Assembly: GCA_013396755.1 (NCBI GenBank)
Contig: VWZF01005188.1
Coordinates: 355,207 to 419,206, forward strand
Source: Sclerurus mexicanus
Taxonomy: Eukaryota; Chordata; Aves; Passeriformes; Furnariidae
DNA: 64,000 nt
Direction of reading: 5' to 3'
Shown here one piece after another: positions 13,657 through 23,815 of the stretch; the stretch's first letter is position 1, and the number at the start of each line of letters is the position of its first letter. The notes below the pieces were generated by a model that was not told the DNA's origin, did not search any database, and saw only the letters and a program-made list of their open reading frames with translations. The translations under genes were made by a program, and so were the position numbers.

Positions 13657-14260
13657 GTCCCTTCTGTCACCCAGTGTGGGGCATGAGGAATTAGAGATAA
13701 AGATAACAATTGGAAGAGGTAACAGGCAACACATGGACTCCACACAACTAGAGAGTGAAAAGAGGAATGATCATGGGATATTTCTGTTGTTGTAATTGTG
13801 GTGAGGTAAATTGTCTTTTTTTGCTTCATTATGATGGTGTTATTTTGACTTTGGTGTACTATTTTTTTGTTGATGTGGGCAAATATTGCATGATGAATGT
13901 GGATTTTATTGATAATTCTTAAGGATGTGACTCACAGAAGTGAGGAGTGGAATGTATTGGATTTGTGTGACAAGGTTTTAGTTGTGGGAGGAACTAAAGA
14001 AGAGGCTTCTGTAAGAAGTGTCCAGAAACTTCCCCCATGTCCAACACAGCCAATGCCAGCTGCCCAGCTGAGGAGGGGAGTGACAGGGCATCTTTGATAG
14101 GCACCCAGAGTCCAGTCAGGGTTAACCCATCACACTGGTACTTCCTGAGATTCTCATATTCTAGGCAGATTCCACTAAGTTTTGTCACCCCACAGCATTC
14201 AACATGACTCAGCCCACTCATCTTTCTCCCTTTCCCCCCATTTAGCCTTTTCACATCTTT
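13657..14260 (+). mobile_element. Decayed ERV leader/internal remnant
   Basis: Sequence directly downstream of the LTR should be the retroviral leader. It begins with a primer-binding-site-like element (13,665-13,682) and continues with non-coding text such as 'gttgatgtgggcaaatattgc' (about 13,870-13,890). I see no gag, pro, pol or env motif; the only open frames are short (13,897-14,097 +, 66 codons). The downstream limit is arbitrary. The element is either truncated by deletion or continues into sequence too diverged to recognise. Confidence 0.4.
13665..13682 (+). other. Degenerate retroviral primer-binding site, tRNA-Lys-like
   Basis: TGTCACCCAGTGTGGGGC starts eight bases past the proposed LTR end. 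It differs at four of 18 positions from the known Lys-type primer-binding site TGGCGCCCAACGTGGGGC; three of the four changes are transitions at former CpG or neighbouring sites. Its position and its intact GTGGGGC end support the LTR boundary. It is no longer an exact complement of the tRNA 3' end. Confidence 0.6.
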
Positions 14261-14730
14261 TTTTTGTCTGTGTGTTTGTGGTCATTTATCTCCTTTCACC
14301 CATCCCTAGGTAGAGCTCTCCCACCATTCCTTCCTGTGGGGGCAGTGCCTTAGTACAACTTCTTTGTTTTCTCATCCTCCTCCCTGGTTCAGTCCTTCCT
14401 CTTTTGCAGACCAGCCATGCATGAGCACCATCCATCATCCATGCACACTCAGCAATGCCAAACCTGCCTTCTCTGATATCACTGTTTAAATTACACCATC
14501 CTGACATCCTCCTAACCCAATCAGCGCTTGTCCCCTGCATACGGATCTCACTGATCTACATCTGTAACAAAGACTGTATAGACAGATATGAAGAAAGGGA
14601 TGGTTACAGTGGCAGGTACTGCTATCAGGGTTTTTTTTCAGGTTTTTTTTTCTTTCTTTCTGTATCATTGAAGAAAACACAAAGTATGTTCTATGTTAAA
14701 CATAACTGTACATATATACAGATAAAATCA
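14261..14730. other. Pyrimidine-rich non-coding stretch before a microsatellite
   Basis: C/T-rich sequence with no recognised gene or repeat family. The open frame at 14,455-14,835 (+) ends in an Ile-Tyr-Leu-Ser repeat, which is simply the ATCT microsatellite translated. A run of T near 14,630-14,652 adds low complexity. Confidence 0.5.

Positions 14731-14793
<63 letters not shown>
14731..14793 (+). repeat. (ATCT)n microsatellite, about 16 units
   Basis: Uninterrupted tetranucleotide ATCT repeated from 14,731 until it breaks at ATCATC around 14,793. A pure array of this length is likely to vary in copy number between individuals. Confidence 0.97.
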
Positions 14794-17700
14794 ATCTCTT
14801 ATATTTTCAGTATTACCAGAAGAACATTTATGTAGTCTGTAAAAACTCTTGCCTTTTAGTTAAAGAATATAAAAGAAATTAAAAAAAGATGTTGAGCCTT
14901 AGGTTACTGAGGAGTTAACGTTTCTGCAGTTTCCAACTTCAGCACTTAAATCCTTCCCATTTCTCATCATAGATCTCTTCAGTGTTTTGTAGAACTGAGT
15001 TTCAAGTTCAAGTTTCCCATTTGTACATGATTTAAATAGTAAGGTTATAGGCTAAACTAATTCTTCTGACTTACTGAGATGCTATAAGACTTGTATAACC
15101 ACGTAGCCAAATAAAACCAAACTGTAGATAAACAATTCAGTTCTTACATCCTCTATGATTTGGGGTACAATTTCAGTAGTTTATCCAGCGTAACATCCAT
15201 TTCTAAAGCTATGTCCCATTTCACTCCTTTTTTTCTGTTGTGGGTTTAGGTCAGCTGGCAAAATCTATAATCAGTGCCTGGGGCTGAAGTTTACACAGTT
15301 GCACTGGGCACAAATGCAAGTCTTATAGAGGCAATAGACATGTCTTACCACTTAGAGAGATATCCACTTGCTCAGAATTGTATAAAAACACCTCTGGTTT
15401 GCTACAGAATTTGGGCTGATGCGGCTTTCTCTCCATGTATTTCAAATCCTTGCATGTTTCTTAGAATCCTCACACGTCCTTTGGGATAAGAACATGTAAC
15501 AAGTCATGTTCAGTCTCCATAGATCTCCTGCATTATGCATTTCATGTTCTTCCCTCACAACCTTGACCTGTAGAGAGTTTTACCAAGCTCACCTCTGCAG
15601 GAAATGGTCTTAAATTTACAGGCACTTGCTGTTGTAATGCTGCAGATCAGTGGGGTCATTAGAGTGACACTGTCCATGAATGCAGGCAGACATATCCTGG
15701 AGACAAGTATCTTCCCTGAAGTTACATGAATCTGCCATGTCCTTAGAAACAAGCCCTGGACCTCCGTAAGGCCCCCTCACCGTAACACAAGATCAGAAGC
15801 TTGTGCGTGAGTGTGGGATCTCACTGACACCCACTTATTTCAGGGAGGTTACCTTCTCTTTCCAAGAGCTTCTGATAAAGTGACTTCAGCATGTAATGCA
15901 TTATTAGCAGAGAAGAAACACTGTGCCTTCCCCATTAGAAACCTCAGCTCACAACTCCCAGCAGGAGCAAGGCAGGTCACTGCATCACTATTAACCAACA
16001 GCTGACAGCTAATTGATTTTACATTTGTGTATCAGTGCTCGCAAACCATAATTTAAAAGCTAATTTGTTTCGTACTTTTAATATCATAGGCAGTTTTGTA
16101 TCCTGTCCTACAAAGCATGAACTAATCACAGTCCATCATTTTTACGGCTGTTGGCCCCAAAACTGGTCTTTTGTCTATTCATACTCTGCAACACTCTTAT
16201 CTCTTAACTCAAATGTGAGAAATAGCCCTCCAGCACCAGTTGTCTCATGGAGACATCAAGGGAGAGTTTTCAGAACTGAAGCCACTTTAGGGTAGTTTTA
16301 ATGAGGCTGTGTTTGCTAAAGCATGACTGACAGAAATAATAAGTTAGCATTTGTGAGGGAACCCTCAGACACTGAGTTACAGCAGGCAAAAAGCCAGCAG
16401 AAATTGTTGTGCTGTTGCAGTACCCCTAAAATAACTCTCCTAGCTCAGTCTAATGCAATTAAAGTCACTGATGTACATAATATGAAAACTGGGAGCTCTT
16501 CCTGTTAATAACTACTGTGTAACTGAGGTAATCCATTTCATTAATTTAATATACACTTTCGTATCCCCCGATAATGGATATATAATTAAAGTGGTAGGGT
16601 TTGCATCCCAAAATTAAAGTTTGCAAAGGGCAGTTCTATAAAAACAATGCATTTTGCTTATTCATTGCTCAATGTCATCTTGGTTCACACCTTTTTATTT
16701 TAATAAAATATCAATACTAAAATTCACAACAAATTGATATTGGTACTGATCAGTTTTATCAGTAAGTAATCATGCTGCCTAGTGAAGATGAAAAGAAAAC
16801 AAATTATTAAAAAAGGTGTGGCTGATGTGGTTAAAAATACATATTGCAGTTGGGAAAGATCCATATTTAATTCAATATTTTATATTGTGCTGATGTAAAT
16901 TTATTAAAAATATTGAAACTCTTTTATTTTTCAGAGTGTTGATCTGAAATTATGGCAAGATGACTGTTATTATGTATTTCTCAAAATCTTTGACCAGAAC
17001 TTGAAATTATAGAAAAGCCAAGAAGATATATTTTTAATAGAGATATAAAAATTATCTAAAGAAATAACAAAGCTGAAGAAATTTTATTTAAATCTTTACG
17101 AGGTTAGGTGGTTGATTAGAAAATTATAAAACTGAGAGGCAATACCCCTTCAATTGAGTATTCTGGCAAAAGAGGAAAAATCCTATGTTTCTTTATTCCA
17201 AATATTTCATATTTTATAGATATGCAAATATTTAACTTGTACAGAGACACAAGACTTATGAAATTGTATGGATAAGGCAAAGAAAAATGCAGAGTATATG
17301 ACCATGTTGAGAGATGAATGTAACAACAGTAAGATAAATGCCTAATTATAATGAAAATAAAAGGGAAGAAATGGACATTCATGACTAAATGAGTCAAATA
17401 ATTAATTATTAGAGAGTGAATGGATATGCCAGGATTCAGAAACCCGTGGTAGTGAAGTGTATAGGTTTCAAATTGTTATTATATAATACATGATACAAGA
17501 AATATCACATATTATATATGATATTACGTATCACATGATAATGTGATATTACAAAGTGTGGCAAGATCTTATGTTGGTAATGTAGTAACAATAGTTCCTT
17601 GTAAAGATGAATGCACCTGAAAGCTAAGCTCATTCCTATACTTTCTCCTCAAATGAATAGAAGCATTTAAAATATACTTTTTTTAATTTACTTCCACACA

Positions 17701-18254
17701 GCTGCATTGAGAAGTAAAAATGCAGTTTTTCTTTGTGGTTATTCACTAGCAATAAGCCTTATCAACAGCTTCTGAACAGCATTATAGAAGTGTCAGTGAG
17801 GAAAAACTTGGACATTAATGGAAGTATTAAGATATATTCAAAGGTAAACTGATCCAAGTTTTCCTGTAATACCAATTGTTTAAGGACCCAGAAGCAGGGA
17901 CCTGCCTATGGTTGTTTTTGTGGACTTCTGTTTTCAGTTCAGAGTCTTAGCAAAGAAACTTCCACATGCCAAGGCCAGGCTTTGTTCACCCAATTCTTCC
18001 ATGCATCACCACATTTTCATTCCTTTTTTCAAGGAATTGAAAATTTTACTTTGGCATAAATGAAGTCAGAGAGATTAAAAGTGCTGATTAAAAGTGCTTC
18101 CTTTCTTCCCTCTGTTTGTTTTTTTTTTTAATTTTTATTTTTTTTAATTTTTTTTTAAGAGGATTTAAGTGGTTTCAAATTCCTTCTGTGTTTTTGTCTG
18201 CAGGATCCAGGGTTACACTGTCAGTGAAGAATCTAGATGTTAAATTCTTAAATA
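14794..18254. other. AT-rich non-coding stretch, no gene recognised
   Basis: No recognised coding sequence. The block at 16,530-16,960 is very AT-rich with many TTAAT/ATTAAAG cores and no obvious transposon wording. The inverted repeat at 17,501-17,550 is listed separately. A T-rich low-complexity run lies at 18,118-18,158. Confidence 0.55.
17501..17550. repeat. Nested inverted repeats, AATATCACAT ... ATGTGATATT
   Basis: AATATCACAT at 17,501-17,510 is exactly reverse-complementary to ATGTGATATT at 17,541-17,550. Inside, TATCACAT (17,529-17,536) pairs with ATGTGATA (17,541-17,548) across a four-base GATA loop, so two alternative hairpins share the right arm. The neighbourhood is almost pure A/T. 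It could be the remains of a small inverted-repeat element, or a product of local AT-rich duplication. Confidence 0.85.
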
Positions 18255-18700
18255 AATCCTTAATTCTTGTTAAATTTCACATAATAAGTGATTGCCTTAT
18301 GTATTCTATCAAGATCTATCTGTAAGGCCTCTCTACCCTTGAGGGAATCAACAGCTTCTAATTTAGTGTCCTTAGCAAAATTACATAGTGTGCACACAAC
18401 TCCTTTGTCCAGGTCATTGATAGAACATTGTAAAGAACTAACCCTAAAATTGAGCCCCGTGGAACACCACTAGTGACTGGTTGTCAGACTGATGTTATCC
18501 CATTACAACAATGCTTTTAGTCCATCCTTTCAGCCAGTTGACCACACACCATATTTTGCATATGTCTAGCTGGATTTTGTCCAGAGGAATACTGTGAGAG
18601 ACAATATCAAAAGCTTTGCTGAAATTAAAAAAAACCCTCTCACACCTACTGCTTTGTATTTTATTCAGTCTCCTGATTCATCATGATTTTTTCTAGCATT
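18255..18700 (-). mobile_element. CR1 LINE fragment, reverse-transcriptase region, old
   Basis: Read on the minus strand this is part of CR1 ORF2. On the plus strand the tell-tale wording is 'aagtgattgcctta', 'aaggcctctctacccttga', 'cattgatagaacattgtaaa', 'gagccccgtggaacaccac', 'agccagttgaccacac' and 'tatcaaaagctttgctgaa'. The last corresponds to the family's SKAFD-type peptide, which lies upstream of the FADD box. The polymerase box itself is degraded, and frameshifts and stops are frequent, so the copy is dead. It is truncated at both ends, and its edges are estimates. It is clearly more diverged than the CR1 copy at 56.5 kb. Confidence 0.8.
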
Positions 18701-21700
18701 TTAACCTCAAAAAAATCAAGATTCAGTTGGGGTTCTTAGGACAACATCTTAGCTTTGCCAGTTAGTGCATAGGAGGGTAAAAAATTTATGAGGTAGGAAC
18801 TAGATCTGTATTCAGTCAGCTCATTAACTGATATCATTATCAAACTGATACAGGAATCATTAAAAATGTATTGGATGTAAATAGCTTTCAATCTATATTC
18901 AGCTGGCTTCATTTACACCAGTAGCGCTAATATATACTCTAAGCCATCTGTTCCTTAATGAATACTAGTAACTGTATGCACAATTCTTACTTTCATGAAC
19001 GCAAATTTGGCATAATAATTAAGGACATGTAAAACATAGAAAAATAAAAGCATAGAAATTAAAACTTAAGGTACCTAGGTATGAACATAAATTTGTTGTC
19101 TCTTGAAGATATGGTTATCATCAACAGGAAAGTCCTCCTGGATCTTAAACTATGTATTACAATTCTGTCTTGTCTTCAGGAGAGGACAACTTTGCTGTAC
19201 TCTGCATGCTAAAGCAGAAGAGTCTAAAGTACTATTTATTTTTACCAGATGCCTAAAAATTTTGCAGTTACAGTGGCTGTGGTCTGAGCTGGGATATATG
19301 AGGTTTTGGGTCAGGCTGAAAAAGGGAGGAGGAAATGAACCTTCCTAAACCAGTAATTCCTTGCCTGGGTCTCCAGTAGCGACAAGAAGATCTGACTCTT
19401 CTGTCCCAGCTCCATCTGTCCCTCTTTCCAGGACTGCTCTAAGCTGAGACTCACACTCACAAGAAGGCAAACTGTTGTTTGATATAAAGCACTAGAAAGG
19501 ACCAATTTTGTTCCAGGACTCCTTCTTTACATTTACTGCAGTAGAAAGGCGTGTCTCCTCCTCACTACTTGCATGGAAGAAATCTTAAAAAGCAAATCCA
19601 AACTCAGAAAACCTCACATCTGGAGAAAAAGAGACATCAGGAAAAGCCCCGAGCAGTCAGAGTTTGACTAACTTTTTAAATACAAGCTGTATGATATATT
19701 TTTTGTGGGTAAAAATGATCCTTGTGTTATTTCAAGCAGCTGGCCTTCTTCCACTTCCACTGGTAGGAACCAGTTTAAACTTGCCCATGCATAGATCTCT
19801 TTGCAACTGCTGAATGCATTATTACTGTGAAGTAAAATTAATTTCTTGAATGAAAATTCACTTCTGCAAGATTTTTCTATTTTAGTTGTTCTAAAGGCCA
19901 CATGTTTTTTGTCTGTCAGGTGTTGATTTTCCACACAGTGGTACTTTCTATGTAGCATGAAACAGGTGCAGTCTTAGGGGTGTATAAACTGAGACCATGC
20001 ATGGGAATCTATTCATTTTGTAGGGAAAAGTACAAAGACCTGTACTTTGCATATCTGAGTGAGGAATCAACAAAATGATTACTTACAAACTCTGTATGTG
20101 TCAATAGATGAAGATTAAGGTGAGAAAAACTTACTAAAAATTGAATTTTAGACATTTTGGCATAGTTGAAAGCTAACTTTTTATTCTTTGTGAACTTCTC
20201 CTATAGTGATATGAGATACATCAATAACCTGCACCTAGTATATCACTAGATTTATCAGTATTAAAATAAACATTGCTGATGTAAGTGTAGGAGTTGACTG
20301 CATATTGAGATCTGGCTTTTAACTTTTTGTCACTCTGTGTACAGGAACTATATTCTGAGTCAGACCCATGGTCCCTTGAAGCAGTCAGTGATAAATAACA
20401 AATGAATCCTGAAGTATGAAGTGTGAAATAATCCTTCTCACCTAGCTTATGTATTAAAATTTTATTTTCATTTCTCAGTTCTTCTATAAACTTAATTTCA
20501 ATAATTTCCTGTTATTGTGACTTTTATTGCTTAATTACCTGGTGATAATTACTAATGATTACTGAGAGATGGATGCATGGAAAAGAGTTAGAAAACACAC
20601 ACAAATGGAACTGACAGAAATACCCAAAACTGTTCTGATTTTATCAAAGAGAGAATTATAAATCAGGCATGATCCATTGCATTTATTATCTTGCAATAAA
20701 GAAGTAAATGTCAGTATTAAGTGACGATTAATCCTCTTATTTTTAAATGCACAACAACATTAGGTATTGCACCTTGCAGATACTGAGTTCATGGAGAAAG
20801 AAAGTGGCTATTTGAGCACCTGTGACTACATGCTGGATTCATACAGAAGTCAGAGCCTCTGTGGCCCTGCCTCAGAAGCAAGTATAGTTATGTTTAAGAG
20901 ATCAAGGCTATCTTTCTTCTCACAAGAGCTTGTGAGAAAGCAGGGGTGAGTCAGCCAACCCCAAAACAGGGCAATGTTATTTAAGAAGAGAATCCAACAG
21001 AATGTCTTTGTAAATAGGCAGATCTACTTGACATCTTTGAAAAACAACGGTCTGACTCTAATTCACTCTATCTGCTTCTTTTTTTTCCCTAAAATAATGG
21101 AAAATGCATTACAAAAATAAGTTGACTTATGAAGAATCACCACAAAGTCTCAGACATCTGGTTGCAAGTCCAAACCTGCAAAATTCTCTTAGTTATAATG
21201 CTTTTCCCTGTTTGATTCAACAAATGTCTCTCACTACCTAATGAGACTGTCCAGAAGATGCCTTTCTGCACATCATATCCCTAACCCTAGCAGTAGTGTT
21301 GGCATCTTGATTGTCACCAGCTCCCTTTCAAATGCATTTCAGCCTGGAAAATGCTCCCTTTTGTTTACGTTAGGTGGTCCCCAGGGAAGGCACAATCTCC
21401 CTGTTTCCAGGATGGCTTCCTCATCCACAGGTTCTGTTATAAGGACAAGGTAAAAGCAGCTTTATCTCTGTGGTCCAGCTACAACCTTTGTAGGAACCAA
21501 ATAGACACTAAAAAGACCCAAAAGACTCCTCCCCACAAACAGGCTCGTGGTCACTTCTCTGGCCATGTTCTGGTCAGCCACCTGGGGTGTGAATGTTGCT
21601 TCGACTCATTTTTTAGTATTATCTCTACTTTGTTTACAGAGGCAAGCACAGGCACACAGGGAACACTGGCTTGTGCTTCTGGAACACATAAGGGGCAACA

Positions 21701-22589
21701 CACCTTTCTCATGGAAAAAGTGAAAGTACTCTTCAATGATCTTTCACGTAAGGCAAGGTCTGAGATAACACAGAGAATTGTCATGGAGTAGCTGGTTTGT
21801 ACTAACTTCCTGATCTGTAAGGCAGCAACAAATGTCTCCTATGATGTTTTGCTGCCTGCTCCCTACCATCCACTGTAGTGTTTCATCATGTGCTGAGATG
21901 TGCGATCGGGAAGGGTCAAAGAACTGAAGAAAATGAAGAAAGAAATGTACAGCCCAAATGATAAAGTAAGTGGCTGGAGTCTTGGGAAGAGGAAAGAGTA
22001 GTGAGGAGGCATTTTGTGGGAGTTTGAGACTGGTATGGAGGATTCATTGGTTATGTTTCCTGGTGTCAGGACTTGCTTGTGGGAAGTGGAATGTATGGCA
22101 AATGAGTGAGAGGAGTAAGAAAACATGGAAACTGGATGTCTGAAGGAGGACTGGTGCACAGCTTAGGCCTCTGTTCTGACTAAGCAGAATGAGCAAGAGA
22201 GGGTGAGAGAGTTACAGGTTACAGGAATGGAGTGGGGTCCTGAGTGTCAGGGCAGTACAAATTGTCTTGTCTTGATTTGTTCTGTTTTCTTTCTAATGAA
22301 GAGCTTTCCTCTAAATAATACCTGGCTCATCAGCCTGTCTTTCTGCTCAGAACTCAGACCCAGCAATTTTAACTCTGCAAAGAGATCTTAAAGTCAGTTT
22401 GATATGACTCTGAAATCAGCAGCTCAATGTTCAGCTACAGTCAAAAGAAGTCATCATGATGCTGGGCATCATCAGAACAAATATTGAGAATTAAAGAGAA
22501 GGCACAATTTTGACACTATAAAAAAAACTTTCTTTGCTTCTCTGGCCACTGCATTTCAAAAACAGGCACAGAAGAGACAGCTAAAATTG
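18701..22589. other. Non-coding stretch, no gene recognised
   Basis: No gene recognised. A 146-codon open frame at 21,351-21,791 (+) is the longest in the area, but its translation has no motif I know, and the opposite strand is also open at 21,551-21,784. A short exon-like open segment with a possible acceptor (ccttgcag) lies near 20,780, without a convincing donor. Confidence 0.5.
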
Positions 22590-22930
22590 TCAAGATGATG
22601 AAGCTGCTGCCTTGTGAAGAGAAACTGAAATTCCCAGGACTCATCCGTCTGAAGAGCATAAAGAAGGCTGCATGGAGATATGAGAGAAGTTTACAGAATC
22701 ACAAGAGCAATGGACAGTCTGAATTAATCGTTACTTCAGGTCTCACTGTATGAGTTAGGGAACACTCAATCAAACTAGAAAAGGATCATTTAAAACAGAT
22801 AAAAGAGTGTATCTTTACACAGTGGTTAGAGAGGTTTTGGAATTTGTTGCTATACGAGGTTGTAAGGCAGATAGTAATGGTAGGGCCAAGAAGGTTTTAA
22901 ACAGGTTTATGGACATTGTGTTCAGACATG
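22590..22930 (+). mobile_element. CR1-type LINE 3' region, old
   Basis: The plus strand follows the order seen at the end of ORF2 and in the 3' untranslated part of amniote CR1 elements: 'agaatcacaagagcaatgga', 'aacactcaatcaaactagaa', 'tttaaaacagataaaagagt', 'tctttacacagtggttagag', 'tggaatttgttgctatacga', 'gaaggttttaaacaggttta'. The resemblance is to the older turtle/bird-like CR1 lineages rather than the young avian ones. No coding capacity remains. The 5' end is truncated, and no clean tail repeat is visible. Confidence 0.65.
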
Positions 22931-23459
22931 AATGCTAAAAGCACTAAGAGGGGTTGTATACTTTAATTTCCCTAATACAGAATTTTGAGATGCTGAGGCA
23001 ACATGAGAGAAACAGAGTGCAAAATACAGCCAGGCCCATGAGCTCTCCTTAAATATCATGTCCTACTGCTGCTGAATGAATAGTATACAAGATATATAAT
23101 AGCATATTTATTCCATTCTTATTTTCGTATTTTTCTTATACTCTAAGTGCTTCTTTTCCACTGTGTATTATACAAAGATCCTAAGCCCATCACCTGTCAA
23201 TGAGGAGTCCAGCAAGGCATAAACTTCCTCATAGAAAACAAACATTAGTCTTGAATCATGCACTAAACATACCAGACTATGACTCCCAGAGTGCAATGAA
23301 TATAACTACATTTAACTGCAGTAGAAGTGTACATTAAGTATATATGCACATATAAGCTGTTTGTAGGTATTTGTGTGCCTGTGCTTGTTACTCACTCTGT
23401 CTGTTAGCATATTCTCTTACTATTACTCATATGAAATCTGAAGTATTCCCTCACACTGG
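22931..23459. other. Spacer between two CR1 fragments
   Basis: AT-rich sequence with no recognised gene. Because the left fragment is the 3' part of a CR1 and the right one is an internal reverse-transcriptase part in the same orientation, the spacer separates two independent insertions rather than one interrupted element. Confidence 0.5.
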
Positions 23460-23815
23460 CCTGGTTTACAAAGGTCAGATCATGCTGAGTCAACCTGATA
23501 ACCTTGTGCAATGAATTGATGGATAGCTTGGTGGACGATGGAAGAGCAGTCAATGCTGTTTACCTTCACTTTAGCAAGAGTTCTGATAATGTCTCCATAG
23601 CATCCTTATAACAAAGCTGACAAAGTGTGATTTAGGTGGGTGAACAGTGAGGTTGATTGAGCTCTGACTGAACAACGCAGCCCAGAGGACTGTTTTTCAT
23701 TGGCATGATATCTAGCTGGATACATGACAGTAACTTGTACCTTGGACTAGTAAATGGGCAGGTGGACAACCTGGTTACCAATAGTTCATGGGAAGGAACT
23801 TGATAGTTAGATGAT
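23460..23815 (+). mobile_element. CR1 LINE fragment, reverse-transcriptase core, old
   Basis: The plus strand runs 'cagatcatgctgagtcaacc', 'gatggatagcttggtggac', 'gaagagcagtcaatgctgtt', 'accttcactttagcaagag', 'gataatgtctccatagcatc', 'aacaaagctgacaaagtgtg' and 'aacagtgaggttgattgag'. This matches the CR1 segment encoding the VDVVYLDFSKAFD-type motif followed by the HLDKL-like and VRWIENWL-like blocks. Conserved aspartates are disrupted by substitutions and frameshifts, so no functional polymerase can be made. The fragment fades out around 23,800. Confidence 0.75.

Noticed and set aside
14455..14835. 126-codon open frame with Ile-Tyr-Leu-Ser repeats
   Set aside because: The repetitive half is the translated ATCT microsatellite; the rest has no motif.
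20781..20888. Possible exon after 'ccttgcag'
   Set aside because: Weak pyrimidine tract and no good donor in the same frame.
21351..21791. 146-codon plus-strand open frame as a gene
   Set aside because: No known motif, no convincing splice or promoter context, and an overlapping open frame on the other strand.
22590..23815. The two adjacent plus-strand CR1 fragments as one interrupted element
   Set aside because: The left piece is the 3' region and the right piece an internal polymerase region, the wrong order for a single copy.
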